In this document: piece by piece, positions 53,397-62,477 of the stretch | Position numbering within the stretch: position 1 is the first letter of the stretch | Layout of the letters: each line of letters opens with the position of its first letter | NCBI GenBank assembly: GCA_964448675.1 | Contig: CAYUZU010000020.1 | Coordinates: 1-64,000 of the forward strand | Direction: 5' to 3' | DNA length: 64,000 nucleotides | DNA from: CAYUZU01 sp964448675 | Lineage (GTDB): Bacteria; Planctomycetota; Phycisphaerae; UBA1845; Fen-1342 | Position numbers and translations under genes: made by a program | Notes under the pieces: generated by a model | Told to the model about the DNA's origin: nothing | Database searches by the model: none | What the model saw: the letters and a program-made list of their open reading frames with translations, nothing else

Positions 53397-56300
53397 TTAC
53401 CTCTTGGCAACCGGCGCCTGTAGACTCGTGAACGGCAGCGGCTCGAGCGGTTGTCCTGGCCGAGCCCATTTCACCTCGAGCTGCTCGTGACCGCCGCGAT
53501 TGAAAAACGTCACCGTAATCGGGTGCTGGCCGCGCTCAAGCGCGATCAGGCCGGCCGCCTCGCGCATCGCGTGTTCGCCGTCATTGTCGACCACGAGCTC
53601 GTTGCCGATGTAGAGCTGGCTGCCGTCGTCAGAGCCCGTCGCAAACGCGTAGACATCCGTCGCCGGCACGCACACGTAACCGGTGTAGCGGATGGCATAG
53701 TCGTCCTCGCGCTCCTTGAGCACGTTGACGTCGAAGGTATCGATCGTGCCGCTGGTCTTCGGGGCCAGGGCGCTGAAGTCCGGCATGAACACCCAGCGGC
53801 CTTCGTAGTACTCGAAACGCAGCTTCTCCGCCCGGCCGCCCGCCGCGAGCGCCGGCCGCGGCGTCGTCCGCGTGTACGTCGCGCGGGCGGGGACACTGCG
53901 GCGTCCGTCCTCCCAGATTGTCACCGCCCGCACGGTGGTCGTGTCGTCCAGGGTCAACGGCGAACGATAGACCGGCGCGTCCGGCCCCGGCCGGCTGCCA
54001 TCCAGCGTGTAGTGAAGTTGGCCGTCGCCGAAACGGGGCACCAGCCGCACCGTGGCCGACTCCACGAAGAGCGGTGCGGCGCCGGCGAAGTGCGGCGGGC
54101 GCGGCGTGGCGAACAGGAAATCGTAATCAGCACCCTGCGGCCGCAGGTAGTATTTCTCCAGGTAGTTGCGCACCGCCTGCGCGTAGCTCAGTGCGGGGTC
54201 TTGCGTCCAGCGCCAGGCGAGGGTGACCCGCCGCGCGTCGGTCGGAAGTACGACCACACCATCATCCACGGTGACAGTGGCGCCGTCGACCTCGGCCTGG
54301 GTAACCTGCACGAACCACGGCGTGTGCAGCAACAGGCGCTTGGGCGGGTCGCGGAACTGCGTGTCGAGCACGACGTCGGCCCCGTCTGTCCGCGCCGCGA
54401 TGCGATAGGACAGTGGCCCGAAGTACGTCGCCGCGTTGTCAACCCGCATCGTTCTTCCCGGTCGCACCCACGCCGGTGAAAGAACCGAGGCCAGGTGTAC
54501 GTCGCCGTCCTGCTCACGCACGAGCATGTTCCGCAGCAGGGCGTTGAAACGCGCCGCGCACCAGCCGTGGGGTGGGTAGTTGCGCCCGGGATCACGATTC
54601 CCCCACTGCCATATCTCGTGCTCGAAGCCGGCGTGTGTGCTGCTCTGGTGGGCGAGAAAGGCATAGAAATCCTCCACCACCTGACGCTGGTCGCCACGAA
54701 TCACGAGCGTGTCGAGCAGGTAGATCGTCTCGTAGTGGTGCAGCCAGCCCGGTCCGAGGTCAAGCCCTTGCAGGCGGCGCTGACGCACGACCCAGGCGTT
54801 CGGCCCCCAAGTCATCAGACCTTCGCGATACTTGTTCTCCCGGATCAACTCGACCGTGGCGGTGACCTTCGGGTCGTGCGGGTCAAACAGTCCGAACGGG
54901 TAGACGCCGCCCGACGCATTCGCCCAGTCGTACCCATCTTCGGGGTGGTCCAACCCGGGCGGAATGTACCCGCCGGTCTGCGCGGTGATCTCGTCGACGC
55001 GCTGCATCACCCGCTGGTGGTAGGCGTCATGCATTCTCTTGAACCGCTGGGCGTCCTTGTCGGCGCCGGCCGCCCGCGCCAAGTGAATGGCCTCGCGCAG
55101 GCCGAGCAGGGCCCAGAAGTTGTGCCCGGTATAATGGCCGTTGACCATCTCGTTGTCGTAGCGGCCGGCAACCGGCCAGAGGCCCTCCGGATCGCTCTTG
55201 ACCGCTTCGACGAAGCCCTCGATGTGCGGCGGGATCGCCGGGTAGATCTTCCGCGCGAAGGCCACATCGCCAGTCGCGCGATAGTGCTGGCCCAGGGCCC
55301 ACAGCGACTGGCCCCAGTCGTCGGGCGCACAGCGAACCAGGCGGCTGACCCGGCCCGCGTCATCATACTCTAGAAAACGCTCCACCGTTTCGCGTGCGAT
55401 GTCATGGTGCCCGAGCACATCATAGGTACGGACGAAGTATGCCGTGTCACGGCTGTAGAAGCTATCGTAGTTGAACTCATTGACCTTCTGGGTGAAGTGG
55501 CGGCCGTCCTGCTCGATGTCGCGCGCGATCAGATCGTAGATCAGGCTGGCGCGCATCGCATGGTTGACCTTGTCCTCCGGCACCTGCACGAGCATGCCGC
55601 GGGCCAGAAGTGCATCCCAAAACGCGGCCACGCGCGCATGATAATCGTCGAAGTCCGCATCACGCAGCGCACGCAGCACGTCGCCGTGCCGCGCGGCGAC
55701 TGGCACGTACGGCATGACGATTTCCAGCGACCGCTCAGCGCCGGCCGGCACGGTGAATTCGGCCAGAACGCACGGCGCACCGGTGTCGGCAGCGGTCGTG
55801 GTTCGGCAGGTCGCGTCGGCGGGCGGGCGCTGAAAGAACAGGAGGTGGTCGGAGCGCCACATCGCGCCGTCGCGGAAGACCGACTCGGCGTCCGCGTCGT
55901 ACGCCTGGGGATCGAGGTACTTGTCGCGATACCATTCCGGCGCACCCAGGCGGTCACAGCGCGACGGATCATCGAGCCGTTTGGCGAACGCGGTGCCGAT
56001 CGTCACATCCGCAGCCGCAGCCGAGTTCAGGTTACGCGCCGTGATACGAATGAAATTGACCAGGTTGTTACGCGGCGCCAGGTCCAGCGGTGCGCCGAAG
56101 GCCTCCACCGCGTAGCGGACACCCTCGTGCTCGAAGGCGTACTCGACAATGGGCAAATAGCCCTTGTGCAGTGTCCGGACACGCTTGTGCAACGGCGTCG
56201 GCGGGCGACCGACGTACAGGTAGAGTTCGCCGAATCCCGTCAAGAAGGTGCTGGCCCCGGTGAGTTGCGTGCCCTCCGGGCAGTCCTTGAAGCCCAGCAC

Positions 56301-56462
56301 GTCGCTGGGGACCGAAAAGTAGGAGAACGGCTCGGCCAGCTCGGCCTGCATGCGTGCTTTCGCTTCCGCGGGATCGCTCGGGCGCTCCCACGTCGTAGCG
56401 CCCCGCACCGGGCACACCACAAGCACCGCCAGGATCAACCATAGGCCATAGGTGCGAATCAT
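53397..56462 (-). CDS. Secreted six-hairpin glycosidase with chitobiase-like and PA14 domains
   Basis: 1021 residues with a signal peptide (YGLWLILAVLVVCPVRG). A beta-sandwich N-terminal domain is followed by an (alpha/alpha)6-type domain (about 270-640: NEFNYDSFYSRDTAYFVRTY, CAPDDWGQSLWALGQHY, GHYTGHNFWALLGLREA, GLMTWGPNAWVVRQRR). At about 800-860 is an FN3-like domain of the chitobiase C-terminal type (YTLDGSRPGPDAPVYRSPLT), and at about 870-1010 a PA14 domain (YAFATGSDDGSQLYIGNELV). PA14 and FN3-type parts usually bind carbohydrate. The glycosidase family and catalytic acids could not be fixed. GGAAGGTGG precedes ATG 56462. It lies in the series under the second operator. Confidence 0.78.
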   Translation of the reverse strand: MIRTYGLWLILAVLVVCPVRGATTWERPSDPAEAKARMQAELAEPFSYFSVPSDVLGFKDCPEGTQLTGASTFLTGFGELYLYVGRPPTPLHKRVRTLHKGYLPIVEYAFEHEGVRYAVEAFGAPLDLAPRNNLVNFIRITARNLNSAAAADVTIGTAFAKRLDDPSRCDRLGAPEWYRDKYLDPQAYDADAESVFRDGAMWRSDHLLFFQRPPADATCRTTTAADTGAPCVLAEFTVPAGAERSLEIVMPYVPVAARHGDVLRALRDADFDDYHARVAAFWDALLARGMLVQVPEDKVNHAMRASLIYDLIARDIEQDGRHFTQKVNEFNYDSFYSRDTAYFVRTYDVLGHHDIARETVERFLEYDDAGRVSRLVRCAPDDWGQSLWALGQHYRATGDVAFARKIYPAIPPHIEGFVEAVKSDPEGLWPVAGRYDNEMVNGHYTGHNFWALLGLREAIHLARAAGADKDAQRFKRMHDAYHQRVMQRVDEITAQTGGYIPPGLDHPEDGYDWANASGGVYPFGLFDPHDPKVTATVELIRENKYREGLMTWGPNAWVVRQRRLQGLDLGPGWLHHYETIYLLDTLVIRGDQRQVVEDFYAFLAHQSSTHAGFEHEIWQWGNRDPGRNYPPHGWCAARFNALLRNMLVREQDGDVHLASVLSPAWVRPGRTMRVDNAATYFGPLSYRIAARTDGADVVLDTQFRDPPKRLLLHTPWFVQVTQAEVDGATVTVDDGVVVLPTDARRVTLAWRWTQDPALSYAQAVRNYLEKYYLRPQGADYDFLFATPRPPHFAGAAPLFVESATVRLVPRFGDGQLHYTLDGSRPGPDAPVYRSPLTLDDTTTVRAVTIWEDGRRSVPARATYTRTTPRPALAAGGRAEKLRFEYYEGRWVFMPDFSALAPKTSGTIDTFDVNVLKEREDDYAIRYTGYVCVPATDVYAFATGSDDGSQLYIGNELVVDNDGEHAMREAAGLIALERGQHPITVTFFNRGGHEQLEVKWARPGQPLEPLPFTSLQAPVAKR

Positions 56463-56654
56463 TCGGACCACCTTCCTGTTATAGAGGTCGTTTCATGCAC
56501 GGCGATCGGGCGGGACCGGGGCCGCGAAGGCCGACAGCGGGCGGGGGCGCAGCCGGCGACCTGGGAGGGAGGCAGGCCGCCGGCCACGAAGGGCCACCCG
56601 ATGTTGAGTAGCGACATCGGGCAGACGCGAGCGGAACCGGTCTGCCGCGGGGGG

Positions 56655-56691
56655 CGAGGTGTGCCGGCCTCGGGTTCTCCGGCACACCTCG
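56655..56691 (-). terminator. Hairpin after the 1436-residue secreted protein gene
   Basis: CGAGGTGTGCCGG (56655-56667) and CCGGCACACCTCG (56679-56691) form a perfect 13-bp stem with an 11-base loop, 27 bases downstream of the stop on the minus strand. There is no T-run, so it may be partial or factor-dependent, separating the pseudopilin/secreted-protein pair from the glycosidase gene. Confidence 0.55.
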
Positions 56692-56718
56692 AACAATGCT
56701 GCCGCAGCCGTCAACCGG

Positions 56719-59700
56719 CTACGGGCACGTCGTGTTCTGCACGGCGACGAACGGGTCGATGTCACGCCAGTTCGCGCTGCCGCTGCCGTCCACGTCGTTG
56801 TTCTCGAACGGGCAGGTCGGGGCGTGCCCGTAGACCGACATGTGCAACGCTTCCCAGGCCGCCACGTTATCGTTCTGGCTGGCCACGAAGAAGTCGATGT
56901 CACGCCAGTTGATCGCACCGTCACAGTTGCTGTCGCCCGGGCACGACGTGGGGGCGTCGTCCTCCACGACCAGCGCGAACGGACCATAAACGCCGGCCTG
57001 GTAGTCCCAGCCGAACACGCGGATGTAGTACGTCGTGCCGGCGGTCGATCCCCAGGTCAGGTCGCCGTGGCAACCCCAGCTGCCGGGGCAGCAGGTATCG
57101 TCGCCCCAGCCCACGCAGACCAGGCTGCCGCAGTCACTGCCTTCGTACACGGCGATCTGCGAATCCCACACCAGCGGGCTCGCACACAGCGACGCGGTCA
57201 TGGTGTAGCCCGTCCCCGTGACCTTGTACCACAGGTCCGGACCATCCGAGTCCGCCGCACCGCAACCCTCGGCGGTGACCTGATCGATCGTCGCCAGCGT
57301 GGTGTCGTTGAGCGCGAGGGCCGGCACCGGCAACATCACCGCGTCAATGCAGGCCTCGCCCGCATCGCACACCGCATTGGCACACGAGGTGTCGAGACCG
57401 GCATACACGCCGCCGGCCGACTCGCACTGGCTCTCGGACATCTCGGCACAGATGCCGCTCGGCTGGCAGCACGCGCCGGCGCAGGTCGTCTGGTCACAGG
57501 TCATGCCGTTCCCCATGTACACGCCGCCGGCCGACACGCAATCGTACTCGTAGGCCTGGGCACAGGAGGTGTCGGGGTAGCAGCAGGCACCCATCTCGGC
57601 CTCGGTGACGCCGATGTGCCAGATCACCGTCTGGTCCCAGCGGTGGCTCATGAGATAGAACGTGCCATCCGGACCGGGGATCGGGCCGAAGTTGTACCAG
57701 CCGACGTAGTCCTCGGTCGGCAGGTCGACAACCGACAATGGCGCCAGGCCCGTGCCAGACGTGCCGGTCAGGTCGAGGGCGACCACCTGCATGTGGCCGG
57801 CCGCACCGCCGCAGCACTCCGAACGCGTCCCGGTGATGAAGATCGAATGGCCATTATCGTCCTGGAGCAGGGCCCCTTGCAGGCGGAAGCCGAAGCCCAG
57901 GTCGCCGGTGAACTCGCGGTACACGTAGTCCCACGTACCGTCACCGTTGTCGGTGTACGAACGCACGGTTGCGCCCTCGCCGGTGGCGTGGACGGTGCGG
58001 CCGTCGAAGTCCAGGGCAAAGGCCAGCGCCTCGCCGTGGGGGATGTGGGCGTCGGCCGGCTCGGGCGGGCTGACCGTGTAGGTGTCGGCCAGGCCGGTGA
58101 GCGGGTGCCAGGCATACATCGCGTGCGGTCCGCCGTAATCACCACCCTGGCTCGAGGGCGTGTAGATCAGCCCAGTAAGGCTGCTGTACAGCGGGAAACT
58201 GCGCTGCAGCATCGGACCGTCGGTGCCACCGCCGCCACCCGGGGCATACATGTTCGTCGCCGTGCCGGCGATCGGATCGATCTCGACACAGGCGATGTCG
58301 TTGTAGCCGTCCATCGGGTATTCGCTGTCGCTGAGCTCGTTGAAGACCAGGTAGTGCTTCCCGTCGCCGTACGGATCCGGAATCAACGTAATGCTGCAGC
58401 GGCCGATCGGCGGCGTGCTCGGATCCCAGTCGAGTTCGACCGTGACCGTCTGCCACCAGTCGATCGCACCGGTCGAGGCATCCAGCTGGTAGATGTTCAC
58501 CAGGTCGATGCCCGGGCCCGAGACCAGGCCGCGGATGTACAGCTTGTCGGCGTACAGGGTCATGGCCGGGGCGCCAGGCACCGCACCATCGACGTTCGAC
58601 CAGTCTTCCTGCGAAAGCTCGGTCTCCCAGGCCAGCTCACCCGTCGACTTCTCGTAAGCATAGACATGCGGGTAGACATCCGGATCGTGATCGACGGCCG
58701 CACCAATCACATACACGTAGCGCATGCCGGCGATGACGGTAGTGTTGCCGACGTTGGTCGCCCACCAGCTCCCCATGTGCACATCACCGCCGCCGGGGTA
58801 GTGACCCGTCCAACGGTAGTCCAGTTGCGGCGTGTACGACAGCAACAACTGCGAGTTGCGCTGGAAGAAGTACAGGTTGCCGAACTGGTCCACCACCGCC
58901 GAGCCGACGTGCTCCGCAGGCTGGGCGCCGGGCACCGTGACCTGATTCAGCAGCGTCAGCTCCTTGGTCGCGTCGATCTGCACCGGGATCTCGTCCGACG
59001 CGTTCGTCCCATAGATGTTGCCGTTGAGGATGCCCCAGGGCCCGGCGACGTCGTCGAGGATCGGCGGACGCTCGCCGATGACGGCGCTCGTCGAGACTGT
59101 ATCGATCAGGCCGGTATCGTCGTAGACCATCAGCACGATATCGTCATAGGTGCCGGGGCCCAGATCGACCAGCGGGGTGGGGTCGGGGCCGTCATAGATC
59201 ACGCCCCCGCCGTGACCGAAGGTCCAGCGGTAGCGGACAATCGCGCCGTCGTCGGTGGAGGCGGACGCGTCGAGCTCGACACCTTCCCACTGGCCCGGAT
59301 CCTGGAGGTAAGGGCCGCCCGCATCCGCCACGGGCGGGGCACTGGGCAGCGGCGCGGCCTCGACGATGAGGTTGTCGATCGCGATGTAGCTGGCGTTATG
59401 ATCGCCCCACCACATGGGCTCCATGTAGAGCTTGAGGATGTCCAGCGCGCCGCCGAAGCTGTCGCGCAGGTAACACGCGGGGTATTGCTGGTCCTGCGGC
59501 TCGGTGAGATCGATCGGCTCGCGATCGTCAACCTGGTAGGTCAGGATCTGGCCCGGGCCGCCGTCATGGTCCGAGTACACGAGCACCCACTTGTGGGTGT
59601 GCCAGTCCCAGTTGCCCTGGCCACCCCAATTCCAGCGGTCCTCGTTCCAGCCGCCGCCCCACGGGTAGCGCGCCCCCTGCCAGTTGGCCCAGGTGTCGGC

Positions 59701-61029
59701 CCAGTTGGACAGGGTCGTGCCGGGCAGCACCAGGTTTGTCCGCTGGATGTGCGGGGCGTCGGGGACTTCGACGCGGCGCAGGTCGAACTGCACCGTGACG
59801 TAGCCGCCGCCAAGCGCCAACAGATCGGCGCAGGCACGCTCGACCTGGAGGATGCCGCCGAGCTCCTGGCCGGTGCCGTCGTCGTTGTCGAGCAGCAGGC
59901 ACTGGTTGCCGCCCAGCGCGGGGCCGTTGTCGGTATCAACCACGGTGGCCGCCCCGTTGCTCTGGGTCATCACCCAGGCATCCTGGCCGGCCAGCGGGCC
60001 CGTTACGTAGCCGCTCTCGGGCTCGAAGTCGAACACCAGCGGGTTCACCGCAGGCATTTCGAACGAGAAATCGGCGAAGTCGGTGTCGCGCAGCCCGTCG
60101 GCGTCGAAGACCTCGAGCATCACCGTATAGCTGCCCGCAGGCACGTTGACTGTGGGCATGGCGTCGGGGCCGTCGTACAGCACCGATCCCCACTGGTCGC
60201 CCGTCACCCAGCGGTAACGCACGATCCCGCCGTCGTCGCTGCTGCCGGACGCATCGAGCGTCACCGCCGAACCCGGCTGGCCCGAGAGGTCGGCGCCGGC
60301 GTCCGCGACGGGGATGGCGCTGGGCGGATCCTCGACGGTCACGGTGATATTGTCGATGTGCAGCGTATCGTTCGCCTCGTCCCAGGCGTTGTTGAATTCG
60401 ATATGGACGCGGTCGAGGACCGTCGACTCGTCGTGGCGCAGGTAGCACTGCTGGTCCGCGTAACGCACTTCTGCGTTGCCGTCGATGGCGTAGGACAGGA
60501 GCTGCCCCTTGCCACCGTCATGCTCACTGTAGAGCAGTGTCCAGGTATGCGTGTGCCACACCTCGGCTTCCCAGCCGGTGGTGCCCCAGTTGCCGGACCA
60601 GTTCGTGCCGTCGGGGTTGTAGGCCCCGGTCCACTGGGCCCAGGCGTAGTGCCAGAAGCCGATGCGGGCGCCGGGGATGCGCGGATAGCAGTAGTAGCAC
60701 GACGAGCCGGGCATGATCCGGTAGTCCATGCTGTAGGTGACCAGCTTCGGCAATGTGCCGACCTGATCCGGGAACGTGCGCTCGATGGCCAGCGAGCCAC
60801 CCGCGTCGCTGAGCTCCAGGCACTGGCTGCCGCCAATGGAGGGGCCGTTGTCAGCGGTGACGATGGTGGCGGAGCCCTCTTCGAGCGAGGCGACCCAGCC
60901 GTCCTGCCCGACAATGCTGCCGGTGGTGTAGTCAGGCCCTTCGAAGTCGAACACGACCTGGCCCCATGCGGTGGCGCACAGGACGGTTGTGGCGAGGATG
61001 GCCTGGAACAAACCGCGCGTCCTTCTCAT
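56719..61029 (-). CDS. Very large secreted protein: PKD-like, propeller and dockerin-like domains
   Basis: 1436 residues with a signal peptide (GLFQAILATTVLCATAWG). Two lectin-like blocks (VFDFEGPDYTTGSIVGQDGW and VFDFEPESGYVTGPLAGQDA), each followed by a PKD-like domain (AGADLSGQPGSAVTLDASGS; PYLQDPGQWEGVELDASAST), are a clear internal duplication. Then come a PQQ/propeller-like part, a cysteine-rich pair (GACCYPDTSCAQA, GACCQPSGICAEM), a PPC-like domain (YYIRVFGWDYQAGVYGPFAL), and the C-terminal calcium module (GDSNCDGAINWRDIDFFV). ATG 61029 is used since AAAGGAGC lies about 8 bases upstream; a longer in-frame version would overlap the pseudopilin gene. Probably cell-surface; it may bind glycan. 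Confidence 0.82.
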   Translation of the reverse strand: MRRTRGLFQAILATTVLCATAWGQVVFDFEGPDYTTGSIVGQDGWVASLEEGSATIVTADNGPSIGGSQCLELSDAGGSLAIERTFPDQVGTLPKLVTYSMDYRIMPGSSCYYCYPRIPGARIGFWHYAWAQWTGAYNPDGTNWSGNWGTTGWEAEVWHTHTWTLLYSEHDGGKGQLLSYAIDGNAEVRYADQQCYLRHDESTVLDRVHIEFNNAWDEANDTLHIDNITVTVEDPPSAIPVADAGADLSGQPGSAVTLDASGSSDDGGIVRYRWVTGDQWGSVLYDGPDAMPTVNVPAGSYTVMLEVFDADGLRDTDFADFSFEMPAVNPLVFDFEPESGYVTGPLAGQDAWVMTQSNGAATVVDTDNGPALGGNQCLLLDNDDGTGQELGGILQVERACADLLALGGGYVTVQFDLRRVEVPDAPHIQRTNLVLPGTTLSNWADTWANWQGARYPWGGGWNEDRWNWGGQGNWDWHTHKWVLVYSDHDGGPGQILTYQVDDREPIDLTEPQDQQYPACYLRDSFGGALDILKLYMEPMWWGDHNASYIAIDNLIVEAAPLPSAPPVADAGGPYLQDPGQWEGVELDASASTDDGAIVRYRWTFGHGGGVIYDGPDPTPLVDLGPGTYDDIVLMVYDDTGLIDTVSTSAVIGERPPILDDVAGPWGILNGNIYGTNASDEIPVQIDATKELTLLNQVTVPGAQPAEHVGSAVVDQFGNLYFFQRNSQLLLSYTPQLDYRWTGHYPGGGDVHMGSWWATNVGNTTVIAGMRYVYVIGAAVDHDPDVYPHVYAYEKSTGELAWETELSQEDWSNVDGAVPGAPAMTLYADKLYIRGLVSGPGIDLVNIYQLDASTGAIDWWQTVTVELDWDPSTPPIGRCSITLIPDPYGDGKHYLVFNELSDSEYPMDGYNDIACVEIDPIAGTATNMYAPGGGGGTDGPMLQRSFPLYSSLTGLIYTPSSQGGDYGGPHAMYAWHPLTGLADTYTVSPPEPADAHIPHGEALAFALDFDGRTVHATGEGATVRSYTDNGDGTWDYVYREFTGDLGFGFRLQGALLQDDNGHSIFITGTRSECCGGAAGHMQVVALDLTGTSGTGLAPLSVVDLPTEDYVGWYNFGPIPGPDGTFYLMSHRWDQTVIWHIGVTEAEMGACCYPDTSCAQAYEYDCVSAGGVYMGNGMTCDQTTCAGACCQPSGICAEMSESQCESAGGVYAGLDTSCANAVCDAGEACIDAVMLPVPALALNDTTLATIDQVTAEGCGAADSDGPDLWYKVTGTGYTMTASLCASPLVWDSQIAVYEGSDCGSLVCVGWGDDTCCPGSWGCHGDLTWGSTAGTTYYIRVFGWDYQAGVYGPFALVVEDDAPTSCPGDSNCDGAINWRDIDFFVASQNDNVAAWEALHMSVYGHAPTCPFENNDVDGSGSANWRDIDPFVAVQNTTCP

Positions 61030-61103
61030 CTCATCTGCTCCTTTCGGTTGAAGCTGCGCAGCGGCCACGGAGGGGCCGCTGCCTGCGATACCGGGTTGAT
61101 CAG

Positions 61104-62027
61104 TTAGTGGCCGGTCGAGCTGCTGGTCTTGACGTTGGGAGCGTCGCGCAGGTAACCCGCATACAGTCCGAAGGGGCCGGCGCTGACCCAGCGGTCGTCC
61201 TTGGTCTCGTAGTACAGCCGCCAGGCATCGAACGGGTGGCGCTCGGCCTCGAAGCGCAGCGTGCCGGCGCTGCCGTCGATGAAGGCGATGCTGCCGCTCT
61301 TCTTGTGGTGGCGCTTGGCGACCTGGTCGTCGTTGGTCCAGGCCCCGTCCGGCGCCTCGTGCAGCTTGTTGGTCGGGTCTTCCTCGACCAGCAGCCAGGC
61401 CTGCGAGCGGCCCAGCGACGTCTCCCAGCCGGTTTCGTAGCGCCACCCGCGCTCCCACTTCTCCTTCCAGTGGCAGTCGCCGATCATCTCGAGCGGGGCC
61501 CCGGTCAGCACCATGGGGGAGGTGTAGCTGTAGAACGGCATGTCCTCCCACGCGGGCAGGCCGGCGACGGCGCCGCGTTCGCGCAGGCCGATCTGGTCGC
61601 TGGGGCAGCGGTAGATGTCGGGCTGGCGTCCGACGTAGGGGAAGATGGTGCCGTCGATCGGGATGTGGTCCTTGTGGCCCCAGCCGTACCAGGAGCCGAG
61701 CCAGCACAGCGTCTTGCCCTCTTGGTAGGGCGGCCAGTTCTGGCCCACGATGTCCATGGTCGAGCAGGGCAGGATGTCCTTGTTCTCCGTGGCGTAGGTC
61801 AGGAAGCCGATCGCCAGCTGCCGCAGGTTGCTGCGGCAGACGACCTCGCGGGCCTGGTCCTTGGCACGCGAGAGGGCGGGCAGCAGAATCGAGATCAGCA
61901 GCGCGATGATCGCGACGACGACGAGCAGTTCGATCAGCGTGAAGGCCCGGCGGGCGCCGGTGCGGTCGAGTGAGGGTGAGGTCGTCGTCTTCACGACTCG
62001 GCCGCGTGGTGGGTTGATACGGGGCAT
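61104..62027 (-). CDS. Type II secretion pseudopilin-like protein (DUF1559-like)
   Basis: 307 residues. RRAFTLIELLVVVAIIALLI is a prepilin signal (cleavage before F, Glu at position 5, hydrophobic helix). The conserved CRSNLRQLAIGFLTYATENK and RCPSDQIGLRERG follow, and GSIAFIDGSAGTLRF near the end is the H-X9-DG-type motif. It is first in a minus-strand series: the large secreted protein begins 74 bases after its stop. That pairing suggests the pseudopilin and the secreted protein work together at the surface. The second LacI-type operator lies about 200 bases upstream of its ATG. Confidence 0.88.
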   Translation of the reverse strand: MPRINPPRGRVVKTTTSPSLDRTGARRAFTLIELLVVVAIIALLISILLPALSRAKDQAREVVCRSNLRQLAIGFLTYATENKDILPCSTMDIVGQNWPPYQEGKTLCWLGSWYGWGHKDHIPIDGTIFPYVGRQPDIYRCPSDQIGLRERGAVAGLPAWEDMPFYSYTSPMVLTGAPLEMIGDCHWKEKWERGWRYETGWETSLGRSQAWLLVEEDPTNKLHEAPDGAWTNDDQVAKRHHKKSGSIAFIDGSAGTLRFEAERHPFDAWRLYYETKDDRWVSAGPFGLYAGYLRDAPNVKTSSSTGH

Positions 62028-62221
62028 TCCTGTTTCTCCCGTTGCTCCGAGAAGCGATCACTGTTCCGCGGGACACGGCAGCCGGATGTGTGAGCCTGAG
62101 CATGCTGCCCGCGTCTGCGACAGGTACAACTCTACATCGACAAACATACCCTAAACGCCAGACAATTCCAATTGGTTTTCTAGAATGAGTTGCTGGTAAA
62201 TCGCTTTTCTTAAAGACTTTG

Positions 62222-62227
62222 TGTCAA
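62222..62227 (-). promoter_or_regulatory. TTGACA box touching the operator
   Basis: On the minus strand TTGACA follows the operator palindrome immediately, so a bound repressor would block a -35 box here. No good -10 box is seen at 16-18 bases, so promoter assignment is tentative. Confidence 0.35.
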
Positions 62228-62241
62228 GTAAAGCGCTTTAC
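62228..62241 (+). promoter_or_regulatory. LacI-family operator, copy 2
   Basis: GTAAAGCGCTTTAC, identical over all 14 bases to 47480-47493, with different flanks. It lies between the divergent pseudopilin/secreted-protein series and the secreted-protein gene at 62478. Confidence 0.8.
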
Positions 62242-62267
62242 CTGCCGGTCCGCCGTCGTCACGCGGC

Positions 62268-62290
62268 CGCGGCGCGCATTGCGCGCCGCG
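62268..62290 (+). repeat. GC hairpin in the leader of the 62478 gene
   Basis: CGCGGCGCGC (62268-62277) and GCGCGCCGCG (62281-62290) pair over 10 bases with an ATT loop. No T-run. It could affect leader RNA folding or be chance in GC-rich DNA. Confidence 0.35.
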
Positions 62291-62477
62291 CTGCGGGCAC
62301 CGCGCCGCACACCGCGCGCCCCGGTTCGCCCCTGCCCTGCAGGCGTTTTGTCGAGCCACACGCCGCTGCGCCGCCGCCGTGCATCGCACACCGGTCGGTG
62401 TTATGCTGGCGCCCGGCGGCGCCGCCCGCGGGCAGTGTGACCGCGGCGCTGACAACGGCATGCCGCAAGGAGAAGTC

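Larger units (their letters stand above)
62028..62477 (+). other. 450-base divergent control region
   Basis: The left part (62130-62220) is the most AT-rich stretch in the window, as expected for promoters. It holds the second operator, a TTGACA hexamer and a GC hairpin (separate entries). No gene is seen. Confidence 0.6.

Noticed and set aside
56659..61107. A 1482-codon open frame opposite the large secreted protein gene
   Set aside because: It is the antisense shadow of a GC-rich gene with a signal peptide, domains and ribosome site on the other strand; the shadow has no domain and a low-complexity composition.
61030..62103. N-terminal extension of the 1436-residue secreted protein over the pseudopilin gene
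   Set aside because: The extension overlaps a well-supported pseudopilin in another frame, whereas ATG 61029 has its own ribosome site and a signal peptide.
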